A stretch of 64,000 bases of DNA, taken from positions 1,016,904 through 1,080,903 of the forward strand of contig BCKL01000004.1 of assembly GCA_001600635.1 (NCBI GenBank). The letters run 5' to 3'. The stretch comes from Leucosporidium creatinivorum (Eukaryota; Basidiomycota; Microbotryomycetes; Leucosporidiales; Leucosporidiaceae). Position 1 is the first letter of the stretch. The number at the start of each line of letters is the position of its first letter. Both the position numbers and the translations under genes were made by a program. The notes under the pieces are model-generated. The model worked only from the letters and a program-made list of their open reading frames with translations, made no database searches and was not told the DNA's origin. This document shows positions 24,692 through 35,923 of the stretch, piece after piece.

Positions 24692-26126
24692 CATGTCCTT
24701 CGGCAAGACCATCACCCTGTAAGTCGAGTGCAGGACCGGCTGCTCCTCCACTTCCGCTGACCACGCTCTCTCTCTCCCCACCAGCAACAACGGCGTCAAG
24801 CTGCCCCAGATCGGCTTGGGAACTTGGCAGAGCGCTCCCGGACAGGTACAGGATGCTGTCGAGGCTGCCATCAAGGTTGGCTACCGTCACATTGACGCAG
24901 CCGTGATCGTGAGTTGGCCAACCCCCCACGCCTCATCGAGAGTCGAGCTAATCTCGCCTCTCTCTCTCCTACAGTACGGCAATCAGAACGAGGTGAGGGA
25001 TAATTCTGTCTACTGTCTACCTCTGAAGCTGACCTGCATCTCCACAGGTCGCCGAGGGAATCCGTCGCGCCGCCGTCGACCGCAAGGAGCTGTTCCTCGT
25101 CTCCAAGCTCTGGTGCAACTCCCATCGGCCCGAGCTGGTCGAGGCCGACCTCGACAACACCCTCAAGGAGCTCGACACCGACTACCTCGACCTCTACCTC
25201 ATCCACTGGCCCACGCACTTCGCCCCTGGCCAGACAATGTCGGCGACTGCCGCTCGTGAGGACGGCAAGGGTGATGAGGTCGTCATCGACACTGAGGCTC
25301 CCAGTATTGCTGAGACTTGGAAGGCTATGGTCAAGCTGCTAGACACCGGCAAAGTCAAGGCTGTGAGTTGTGGAAGCGCTGCACTCGCTTCTGAGATTGG
25401 TTCGCTGATCTTGGGCTGCACTTGTACACAGATCGGTGTCTCCAACTTCACCATCAAGCACCTCGAGATTCTTGCTGCTGCTTCCGATGTTATTCCGTAC
25501 GTGCAGTCTTCATTAGCTCTCTACAGCGCGGTTCTTGGGATCGCCGAGGCGACTCGACGGTCCCCAAGCGGGCCTTTACCGGTCTTCGAGACGCTCCAAC
25601 AGAGCCGTCCACTGACTGAGCTACTACCACAGCGCCGTCAACCAGATCGAGGCTCACCCTCTGCTGCAGCAGGCCGAGCTCCTCAAGTACTGCGCCGAGA
25701 AGAAGATCCACATCACCGCCTACTCGCCTCTCGGACAGAACATCACCGGTCGCCCTCCCGTCATTGCTCACAAGACCGTCGAGGAAGTGGCCAAGAAAGC
25801 CGACGCTACCACTGCTCAGGTTCTCATCGCCTGGGGAGTCGCGCAGGGATACAGCGTGATCCCCAAGTCGGTCACTCCTTCCCGCATTGCTGTGAGTCGT
25901 GGTGTTTGCGATCGTCTTCCTATGAGCTCCATCTGACCTCTCTCCTCCTCAACAGTCCAACTTCCAGCAAGTCACCCTCGCTCAAGAGGACCTCGACACC
26001 ATCACCAACATTGTCAAGACCGAGGGCCGCATGCGCTACAACATTCCCATGCTCTACAACCCTCGCTGGAACATCAACGTCTTCGAGGAGGACTCGGAGA
26101 AGGATGCCGCTCGCAAGGTCTGGTAA
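24692..26126 (+). CDS. Aldo-keto reductase (GCY1/YPR1-like; aldose or glycerol oxidoreductase)
   Basis: An NADP(H)-dependent oxidoreductase of about 320 residues. Family signs are [20 protein letters not shown] (catalytic Asp), YGNQNE (catalytic Tyr), LFLVSKLW (catalytic Lys), [10 protein letters not shown] (catalytic His), [23 protein letters not shown] and [13 protein letters not shown] (cofactor site). Close relatives reduce aldoses and other aldehydes or oxidise glycerol to dihydroxyacetone; the exact substrate cannot be read from sequence. The catalytic Tyr is encoded on an 18-nt exon (24975-24992) bounded by introns of 66 and 55 nt. The first exon gives only MSFGKTITL. The gene is divergent from the DHA-synthase-type transketolase, which suggests shared DHA or pentose metabolism. 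Confidence 0.92.
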
Positions 26127-26404
26127 TCGGCGACTCGGCGCTGAGGTCGGGCCGTGCTTTGTAGACTTGATCATTCGAGCTCGATGCTCGCTGCATAAAA
26201 ATAGACGTATTCGCATCATCTTACCTTCTCTTGCAAGTGAGGCGAAAGAGGAGGAGAGGGCCGAGTCTGGAAGAGCTTCGCCAGCGCCGAGACGAATCGC
26301 TTCGCACCAAGTTCAACCGAGGTCGGTCTCAACAAAAGGCACTGTTACAACAAAACATGGTCACATACATCGAGTGGGAGGAAGAGCGAGTGGAAGGGCG
26401 GGGA

Positions 26405-29400
26405 CTAAGGAAGCTGGGCGAGAGTGGGCGCCGCCGAGTGTTCGAGGGGAAGGTGGCCGAGGAGGTGTTGCTGGAGAGCCTGTGTGAACGGAGAAGGGTC
26501 AGCCTGAGTCTTGAACGAGGTGGAGAACCTGAAGCTTACATCACGCGAGTCGACGATGACTCCACACGGCTCGACCTGCGAAGCCTTGTCGACCCTCCAC
26601 TCGCAAGCAAAGTGCTCGCTCTTGACCACCGCGCCCCCCCTCTCACCATTGACCGCTTTGTCCTCCCTCTGAATCATCTCCCTCTCCTCCTTCTCCCTCT
26701 TCTTCTCCGCCTCCTCCCTCTCCCTCTCCTCCCTCTCCTCCCTCTCGCGCTCCCTCTCCTCCTCCTCCTCTTCCTCCAACAACGCCTGCTCCCGATCCTT
26801 ATACATCTGCGCATCATACTTCTCCCTCGCCTCATACTCATCCCACTTGCTCGCCTTCTCCAGCACCCCACTCTGCTGCACCCGCCGCTCGGCTGCCCTG
26901 CACAAGTGCACCTCGGCCTTCAAACGGCGGATCTCCTCCCTCAGGGCCTTGCTCTCGCCCTTGGCGACTAAATCTCGCTGCTTGAGGCCAACGTCCAACA
27001 TCCCTCGCAACTTGGCCGTCTCCTCCTCGGCGATCGTAGCCTCGCGAGCACGAGCGACAGCAGCCGTAGAAGCGTCCTGGTACTGCGCTTGCATGTAGGC
27101 ATAGTCGGATTGGGCCGTCTCCTTCGAGTTGAGGAGCGATTTGTTCGTCTTGGTGAGCTTCTCGAGGTCGGTGCGGAGCTTGGGGACTTCGGTCGAGAGA
27201 GGGCGGAGGAGGGCGAGTTCGTCGAGTTGGGCTTTAGTGCCGAGGCGGAGGGCTTCGAGCTCCTTCTCCAGTTGCTCGCGGGTCTGCGGAGTAAGGAGAA
27301 GGGTCAGCCGTGCTGCGAAAGCGGCTGGCAAGAAGTACGAACCATGGTCGAGACGGCGGGAGGAGAAGGCGGCCCAGCTTCGGCGGCGGGTGTAGCTCCT
27401 CGGGCATTGTGCTTGAGCGAGCCTGCGGACGACGAGCGAAGTAAGCTATCGAAGCTTCGGGCGCGCAAGCCGGAGCGAAGAACTCACGAGCAAAGTCGAA
27501 CGTCGCCTGCGCTCTCGCAACCCTCTTGAGCTGATGCGTTCCCGTACCCGAGTGGATGATGATGAAGTCGGTCTTGTCGACTCCCTCGTGGGTCATGCGG
27601 CGAAGCTCGAAAGCCCAGTGCGGCGTCTGGGAGAGAGGTTGGTCGGGGCGAGCTGCGAGACAACGAGAGCGGGTCAGCTTCAATCTCGAGAGCTCGGCAG
27701 GGAGACGAGGAGACGTACAGATGTAGGCCTTGGGATCCTTGAGGAACCTCACAATCTCTGCCTTGGTCTGATCCGACTCCTCGATATGAGGCGAGGCGAG
27801 CACGAGGTTGATCAGACCATCGAGGTTGCTTCCACCTCCCGGAGCAGGCGAGGCGTTCCTCGACACCGCCGCCGAGGAATTGACAGCAGCAGCACCACTA
27901 GCCGAAGCGAACGTTGCTGCTCGAGCAATGGAGGGCGACTTGAGAGCGGCGGCGGGGGATTGCGAGCGCTGACGAAGGGGCGAGCGAACGGCGGCGACCG
28001 CTGGGGAGAAGACGGGGGAGCCTTGGCCGACGGGAGTGGTAGCTCCTGTAGGGGAGGGTGCGATGATATTGGGAGGAGCGGGGTTCTGAGCTTGAGGAGC
28101 GACGAGAGGGACGGGGTTGGGACCGGTGGTCGTGGGCCCGAGAACTCGGGCGAGGGAGGGCGAGATGTTCTGATTGGGAGGAGGAGGGGAGTAGCTCGGA
28201 ACGGGGATGAAGGGCGGAGGCTGGTGGTAGCCTGGCATGGGAGGAGGGAAGGGATAGCCGTGAGGAGGCGGAGGGTACGGTGAGTAGCCGGGGTAAGGCG
28301 CTGGGTAGTGGTACATCGGCGCCATGGGAGGAGGGTGTCTATGATCGTGCTCGGGTTCGGGAGTAGGTCGTTGGCTCGTGCGCGCCTTCTTCGAGTTGTC
28401 GTCCGCCGAATCGTTCTCTAGCTCGCGCTTCGATGAGGTTGCCGGAGGGGGAGGGTAGCCGTATCCTCCTCCACCGCCGTAGGGAGAGCCGTACGGAGGG
28501 TATCCGCCGTAGGGAGGGTAGTAGCCTCCTCCTCCACCCGACGATGCGCCATGCCCGTTCGACGAGCCCGACCTCGAGATTGCTTGTCCATCCGACCGGT
28601 GATGTTGCTGCTGCTGAGACGAGTGGTTGTTGAATCCGGACTGCTGGTAGCTGTCATTGGGATTCGGCGAGCGACCACGTCCATCTCCTCCCTCGCCCGC
28701 ATCGCTCGGCTCTGCTCCCGCTGCGCCCTCCATCTTCCCTCCTGCAGGAAGACTCGGCCTCTCATACCTACCCATCATCTCCTCCAACTCTGTAGGATCC
28801 AGCATCGGCATCGTCTGCTCGTAAAAGTCCGAAGCGGTCGACGCGGGTTGCGAAGCGGCAATGGCGGCGACGTTGGGGATGGCGGGGGCGACTCGAGCCA
28901 CTGCTGCTGCTCCTCCCGACTCTCCGCCAAAGCCAAAGACGTTGTCATCTCCTCCCTCCGGGGTAGGTGGTCGGAAGAAGGGGACCTTGGCGAGCGGGAT
29001 GCTGATGGCTGCCGCTGGGATCCGTCCTCTCCCCCTTCCTCCACTCGTCGCGCCTCCCGTCCTGAAGAGCGTAAAGGGCCCTCTCGCCTCGACGATCGCT
29101 CGGACCTTGCCAGCGCCGACAGCGACCGGCTGGGAGACGTACGACATCTCCCCGCTCGAAGGCTGGTTCTCCTCGTCATCATCCTCAGCGTCAGCATCAC
29201 TATCCGAATGAAGCGGCGACGGGATCCTCCTACTCGACTCATCGAGCACGAGATCCAATTGCGGTCTCGGCGGTTTGACGAAGGGCACGAGGACGGGAGT
29301 CGGTCGAGAGGGAAGGGGAGAGGCGTTGGTTCGTCGAGGTGCTGCAGGACCGAGTGGTCGACGACGGGGAGGGGAGGAGTCGGGGTCTTCGATCGGGTCG

Positions 29401-30868
29401 GCTTGGGAGGGGGCGGGGATGGAGGATTGGGTGAGGGCGCGGGCGAAGGCCTGGGGACGGGGGATCGGGACGGGACCGAGGATGCGGGGGTTGGAGGAGG
29501 AGGAGGAGGGTTTGGACGTGGGACGAGCGAGAGGGAGGATCTCGACGTCTGAGGAAGGGGCGGGGGAGGAAGCGCGAGCGAGTGGTCGGCTGGCAGGTGG
29601 GAGGCGAGCAGGCGACGCGACGACTGCTGGCGCTTCTGCTTCCATATTGTCGTTGTCGTCCATGGGCCCGCCTTCCGTCTCGAGCGAGTTGACCTGCGAG
29701 TCCGGCACGATGGATTCGAGCTCGGCGATGGGAGCGACGGGCTCCTCCCTCCTCGGCGGCTGCTGGACCTCGGCAGCGATTCGGCGAGGAGAGGGAACAA
29801 CGACGTCAATAGTGGGAGCTGCCGTCTTGACGCGCTGCTTGGCTGGTTCGTCCAGATTGGCCATCGACTTGCGCTTGCGGAGGAGGGAAGTGGAAGCGGA
29901 AGGAGCGGCTGCAGAGACGATGGGGGCTTCCTCCTCTTCCGAGTCGGAAAGGACGTGTACTCGACGAGACTGTGAGATAGCCATGAATCAGCGAGAGCTA
30001 CAGAAGCGCGCTGCGGAGGAGCTCAAACTCACCTTCGGCTTTTGCGAAGGAGCCGCCGAGTCTGACCTCTTGACCTTGCGCTTGAGAGTCGAAGTCGAAG
30101 CAACGGGACCCATCGAGCTCGACGTAGGTGCAACGGCGCTGTCCTCAGCCATGACCTTGCTCCTCGCTCCACCCTTGGCCGCCTGCTTGTTCTCGCGCCT
30201 CGACTCGCGCTTGTTGCGCTTCCACTCGGCGCGGCCGGTCGTCTTCCACTCTTCAATGACATCTGGAGTCACGTTCGCCTTGGGCTCCTGCGACGGTGAG
30301 GCATACGAGGTCAGTGGGGCGTGTTGTTTGGCGAAGCGAGCGACTGCTCGGTCTCATCGGGGAGAGATGAGCTTACCCATGTAGGCGTCCAGGGTTGACC
30401 ACGCTCGTCTGTACCCTCCCAAGCTACGAGGTACTTGTTGGAACGCTCAGCAATCTGTAGCCGACGAGCGCGTTGAGAGAATGTTAGCCGAGCTCGCGAG
30501 AGCTTGCATCGGGAGCTTCTCGAGCGACGTACGATAGCTTTGACGGGATGAAACTGCTGTGAAGGAGGTGGACTCTCTTGCTGAGCATCCTCGTCCGCCG
30601 AATCCGACTCGTGACCTGCGACGCGCCGGGCAGAGGCAACTTGTTGGAGGAGCTGAGTCGGCGGCTCCACCTCGATGGATTCGTCCGCCGGTGCGCTGTA
30701 GACAAAAAGAAAAATCGTAATATTAGTGTATGTCTATTGAGCGAGCTTCTAAACGCTCTGATGAAGTGGGAGATTCTCTGAGAGGCGGCAAAGCCGGTGG
30801 AGAGGGGAAGTGGGACGATAAGGAGGGTTGAAAAGGACTGCTTACGCTTCAGATGTATTTGAGAGCAT
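26405..30868 (-). CDS. Chromodomain and coiled-coil nuclear protein
   Basis: The start codon opens a 23-nt exon (MLSNTSEA). Two exons later comes a chromodomain-like segment: IAERSNKYLVAWEG, QPWTPTWEPKANVTPDVIEEW. A basic stretch (EWKRNKRESRRENK) follows, then a 2.2-kb exon rich in Pro, Ser and Gly (a PPYGGYPPYGSPYGGGG-type stretch near 28500), a folded region (LDGLINLVLASPHIEESDQTK ... HWAFELRRMTHEGVDK) and a C-terminal coiled coil (EKELEALRLGTKAQLDEL onward) with a long Glu/Arg run. Length is about 1250 residues. The layout recalls basidiomycete proteins annotated as chromodomain-containing class II histone deacetylase (Hda2/3-like) subunits, but I cannot confirm that. Methyl-histone reading is inferred from the chromodomain alone. 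Confidence 0.75.
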
Positions 30869-31262
30869 GATACTAAGCTCTACGAAGTTGTAGCAGAGTG
30901 CGAGGCGATTCGAGCGACGAGTAAAGGATGAAGAAGGAGAGCAAAAGGCGAGAAGCGGGTAGTTATTGAGACGAGTTTATCTTGCGATTGGAAAGCTACA
31001 GGAATTTGCAGAGTGCTCTGTGATAGCTTTATAAAGCTGTAACAGACCTCGCCAGGCATACAATTCGGCTGAAGAGGAGCGAGCTCTTTGACCCCGTCAT
31101 TTCAAGTCGAGAGTCTCCGCAGAGTCGAAGAGCTCCTTGCCTTTTGACCGTATCCCTCGCTTCTCGTGAGTAGCTTCTGTAGGCGTCTAGAGAGCTCTCA
31201 CCGACTCTGAGCTGACCTGCTACGCTACATCTCTCTCTTCACTCTCGCTTAGACTGCCGACC
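30869..31262. promoter_or_regulatory. Divergent promoter chromodomain gene / RKI1
   Basis: 394 bp between divergent start codons. A GTGAGT donor near 31168, a GCTGACC near 31212 and a CTTAG near 31253 suggest an intron in the RKI1 5' leader. No other feature is seen. Confidence 0.4.
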
Positions 31263-33230
31263 ATGTCCTCGCTCTCCATGCAACCTCTGCCACCGCTCGA
31301 AGGCAACCCGAAAGCTTCGGGTACAGGCAGCGCTACCAACTCTCGCCGCCCTTCGCGCTCTTCCACGTCCAAACCCGACCCGCTCTCTTCCATCGCTCAC
31401 GCTTCAGTACGTCCAAGTCGAAGCAGCCTCTCTCTCTCCCTCGGAGAAGCTCGTCTCGGCCCTTTTGGCGTACAGTAGGCTCACGCTGATTCTCGTTTGT
31501 CAACCACAATAGGCATCTCGTATCGGCCCCGGCGCTCACCCCACTGGACACCCGCTCTCCTTTGCTTCGGAACTCTCGCCAGAGGAGAACGCAAAACGTC
31601 TGGCCGCCTACGCTGCAGTGGACGAGCACGTCAAGGATTACCACAAGGTCCTCGGTATTGGGTTAGTCTAGCCATCCTGCCTTTCGTCGGACCCAAAACG
31701 GCGGCACATGCGACGGCGAGGAGGATCTTCGCTCTCTCACGCTCAGAACAGTCAACGCGGGGGAAGGGAGCGACGGCGGGAAGCAATGTCGGTTAGGCTC
31801 GGTCTGGAGGGTACAGGGGAGCAGTTCGATGGTGTGCAGGTCTATAGGAGCCGCGCCGGAGGAGGGGCTCGACGTCGCGCTTTCAGACCGAGCTATCGGT
31901 CGACCTGCGCTCGTGCCCGAGTAGCTTCGCTTCGCGTCGAGGACGCCAGCACGGTTGGACACAGTCGAGATCCCTACAGCACGCCTCAGAAACCACGCTG
32001 ACTCTCTCTTCCTGCCTCCCTCACGCAGATCTGGCTCGACCGTCCCCTACGTCGTCGAGCGCCTCTGCCAAGAGCCTCACTGCCACGCCAACAGCGACCG
32101 TTGGTCAGTCTTCCCTCTTGAAGGCCTGCAGCCTAGCTGATACCCTGGACTCCTTAGGTACGTTCCCACGGGCTTCCAGTCCAAAGAGTTGATCGTCAAG
32201 GCGGGCCTCAACCTCGGCGATGTGGACCAGTTCCCCAACATTGATGTGACGATTGATGGTGCTGATGAAGTGGATGTGAGTTCCTACTTGCTCGCTGCGA
32301 GGGAAGAGCGCTGGACTCGCGCGCCGAGGAACGATTTCGCTGACCTCTGGCCCATCTTGCTCGCTCGCAGGACGACCTGAACGCCATCAAGTGAGCCCCA
32401 TCACGCCTTCCCGCCTCTCCAGAGTATGCTGACGCTCGTCTCGAATCTTGCAGGGGAGGAGGAGCCTGCCAACTCCGGGAAAAGGTCCTCGCCGAAGCAG
32501 CGACCAACTTTATCCTCGTCGCCGACTCGCGCAAGGACTCCAAGGTCCTCGGCACCAACTGGAAGCAAGGTGTACCGATTGAGGTCGCCCCTTTCGCTTG
32601 GGCTAAGGTGTTCCAGAGTGAGTTGCGCGAGCTCGGATCTTGGGTCTTGGAGGCTCGGAGGCCGGAAAGCTGAACCTCTTGCGTTGGGTGGACAGACCTG
32701 CAGAAGATGGGATGCGAGAAGCCGGTGCTGAGGATGGGCAAGATGAAGGCGGGACCGGTGGTCACCGATAACGGGTTAGTCGTCCTTCTCGAGCTAGCCT
32801 CTCGCTCGACCTTGCTCACCTTTGACGCACCTCCTATAGAAACTTCGTCATCGACGCCGTCTTCTCCGAGTCGTACATGCGCGACCCAGCCGAGCTCCTC
32901 CACCGCATCAAGATGTGAGTTCCCTCCCCTCATTCCTCGGCAGCTTCGCCGAGTGCCGCCCCATCTCCATCCTTCGGCTTCATCCCGCTGACTCGGTTTC
33001 ACCCTCACAGGCTCACTGGTGTACTCGAGGTCGGAATCTTCGCCGGCATGGCCCTCGCCGCTTACTTTGGGTACCCCGATGGCACCGTCGCCGTCCGCTG
33101 GCAGGATGGTTCGCCTTCTCACTTCCTCGATCTCGGACTAAAAAGTTGACATACTCTGAATTGTTCTATAGGCCGTCGCAACAAGATTGCGGCACCGACC
33201 ACCACCGAATCGACTTCTGCCATCGCTTGA
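31263..33230 (+). CDS. RKI1: Ribose-5-phosphate isomerase
   Basis: The enzyme interconverts ribose 5-phosphate and ribulose 5-phosphate in the non-oxidative pentose phosphate pathway (cytosol). RpiA-type motifs are present: [15 protein letters not shown] (phosphate loop), [21 protein letters not shown] (catalytic region), [11 protein letters not shown] and [12 protein letters not shown]. An N-terminal extension of about 60 residues rich in Ser and Pro precedes the enzyme fold; it is not a clear targeting peptide. The DDLNAIK segment is on a 20-nt exon (32371-32390). It ends in TTESTSAIA, a few residues beyond the usual end. The gene lies about 7 kb from the DHA-synthase-type transketolase, a related pathway. 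Confidence 0.95.
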
Positions 33231-33480
33231 GCTGGGTTCATCGGTGCGCTGAGAAAGGGCTGCAGAAGACCCGCCGCATTTTTGTACAGAGGCGGAGGGG
33301 GTAGCATGGGAATTGGACAATTTTCAGACGTCGTACAGCTCCCTGCGTCGGAGTAGCGACACGTCGGCGAGTAATCGTCTTCCGCCGCCTGGCTCGGACT
33401 GTCGGAGCTGGTGCGCCTCGGCCAAGTCGAGCGATTCGGGCTTTCGCTCCTTCTCTCTCCCTCGTCCTCGTCGGCTCAAC

Positions 33481-35756
33481 ATGGCCTCACTAAACACGGA
33501 GCTCTTCCGTCCACCCTCCCTCTCGCTCACTTCTGCTCCCTCCCCCTCCCTCCTCCTCTCAGTCGTTTTCGGCCTCCTGCTCGCCCTCCTCACCTGGTCC
33601 TGGCCACGCAAAGCGGGCAACCTCCCTCCCGGTCCCAAGCCAGGCTTCTTCGTAGGGAATAGGGAACAGGTACCTAAGGGTGGGAAACCGTGGAGGTGGT
33701 TCAGGGAGTTGAATCTGCAGTATGGTGAGTTTAGCGAGGAGGGAGTGTGGGGAGCGAGAACGAAAGCTGACGGCGCTACGACTGTACAGGGCCGGTCGTC
33801 TACCTCCAGATGGGTCAGACTCCTACTATTGTACTCGGCTCTGCTCAGGTGAGTGCCGCCTTGCGCTGTAAGAAAGAGCGACAAAGCCTGTTTTGCTGAG
33901 CCGTGTGGGGCGCTTCGTCTCGCAGGCGGCTTGGGACCTCTTGGAGAAGCGTAGCAACATCTACAGCTCGAGGCCGAGGTTCATCATGGGGCAGGAGATC
34001 CTTTCGAATAACATGCGAGGGTTGATGAGGTGAGTTATGGGCGAGCGGGTCGTGCACGCCGAGCGCCGAAGTTGAGGGAGAGCAGTCGGAGCTGACTCTG
34101 AACTCTTTCATTCGTCGCAGTGGATACAACGACTATTGGAGGCGATGGCGCAAGGTGCTACACGGGTGAGTTCGCCTGCCTGCTTTGTTCTCTTCGCTGC
34201 TCGGCGCTCGCCGTTGCCTCTCCGACTCGCTCGTTCGACTGCCTCTCGCACACCTCAACAATTCACTGACATGGACAAACCCTACAGATCATTCATGCAG
34301 AAAGCCGCCGACTCGTACCGCCCCATCCAGCACCTCGAATCGAAGCAGCTCATGCACGAGCTGCTCAAGGATCCAAAGCAGTATCGTGACCAGCTCGAGC
34401 GATACGCTGCTTCTGTCATCGTCACCGTCACTTACGGCCGTCGAGTACACGATATCTACGCCGACGAGGTTGTCGTGGAGAACCGCCAGTCGATGGACGT
34501 CCTCACCTCGGTCAAGTGAGTTGTTGGCTTTCCTTCTTCCGGATCCCTCAGATCAACTGCTGATGCCTCTTAAATCTTATAGCATCCCCGGAAAGTACCT
34601 CGTCGAGTCGATCCCCGCCCTCCTCTGGCTCCCCTCCTTCCTCACTCCCTGGCGCAAGCTCGCTCTCGAGCAGCGCGAGCGCGACATTGCCTACTACACA
34701 CGCCTCGTCGATGAAGTCAAGGCCAAAATGGACGCCGGAACCGCACCCTTCTCCTTCTGTAAGCAGCTGCTCGAGAGCAAGGAGAAGACGGGCATGTCGG
34801 ATCTCGAGGTGAACTTCGGCGCTCCATTTCCTTGTCGGCGCTCGGCTAACGCTCGTTGCGCGACAGATCGCCTACACTTGTGGCACTCCCTTCGGAGCAG
34901 GAGTAGACACCTCCTCCGGTACCCTTATTTCCTTCATGCTCGCATGCGCAGAGTTCGGCCCCTCCTTCATCCCCAAGGCGCGAGCCGAGCTCGACCGAGT
35001 CGTCGGATCCGACCGTCTGCCTACCTTTGAGGACCTCGAGGAGCTCCCTTACGTGCGCGCGATAGTCAATGAGACGCTCAGGTGGCGACCCATTGCTGTT
35101 CTTGGGGTGAGTCTCGCCTTCACTGCTCGTTCACGCGTGCCGAGCTGACGTCCAGCTTTCGACGCCACGCAGGGCACTCCTCACGCCTCCACCGAGGACG
35201 ACTACTACAACGGCATGTTCATCCCCAAAGGTTCGACCGTCATCGCCAACCTCTGGTCCATCCACCTCAACCCAGACGACTTTCCCGATCCTCATCGTTT
35301 CGACCCCGAGCGCTTTATGGAGAAGAGGGACTACCCGGGCAAGTGGGGTCACAGTGCATTCGGGTTTGGCAGGAGGATCTGTCCAGGGATGCATCTGGCC
35401 GAGAACAGCATCTTCATCAACACTGCGAGGATTCGTGAGTAGCGCCGAGATTGAACGAGCGCCGAAAGCTGACCTCGACTTTCTCGCAGTGTGGGCCTTC
35501 AACCTCGGCAAAGCTCGCGATTCAGCTGGGAAGGAGATTCCAGTCGACATCTTCAGCTTCACTGATGGTGAGTCTGTCTTCTCCCTCTCGGCGACTCCGC
35601 TGACCTCCCTTTCTCTCTCCGATCTCATCTCCCTCAGGCTTCAACAGCATGCCCCATCCCTTCGACATCAGCATCACTCCTCGATCTCCTGCGCATGCCG
35701 CTGTTATCGAGCGCGAGTGGGTCGAGGCAGCAGAGGAGCTCAAGCAGTACGATTGA
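33481..35756 (+). CDS. Cytochrome P450 monooxygenase
   Basis: A microsomal P450 of about 500 residues. It has an N-terminal membrane anchor (SLLLSVVFGLLLALLTW), the proline hinge NLPPGPKPGFF, an I-helix GAGVDTSSG, the ExxR motif in NETLRWRP, FDPERFME, and the haem loop FGFGRRICPGMHLAENS with the cysteine ligand. It resembles the fungal group often labelled O-methylsterigmatocystin oxidoreductase-like, a name that says little about substrate. At least ten introns split it, some leaving short exons (for example the GYNDYWRRWRK exon). The ATG at 33481 puts the anchor at the usual place; longer frames upstream lack a better start. No biosynthetic partner genes are adjacent. Confidence 0.92.
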
Positions 35757-35923
35757 GAGTAGGGAGTTCGGAGTTCGTAGATTTTCGGCTGTACATCCTT
35801 GTCACCTTCTCCGCTGCTTTCTTGATCGAGATTCAACGCTAGGCGAGATTTTACAACACGATACATAACCCTAAGCTCATCCACTTTCCTTTCCTGCCTC
35901 TCGCCCCTGCTTCGGCGAGCTGG

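Noticed and set aside
25237-26487. Plus-strand frame of 416 codons starting inside the aldo-keto reductase
   Set aside because: It reads through introns; the AKR motifs are recovered only when the introns are removed.
28551-30384. Plus-strand frames of 333 and 369 codons
   Set aside because: They are antisense to the long exon of the chromodomain gene and are Arg/Ser/Gly-rich shadows without domains.
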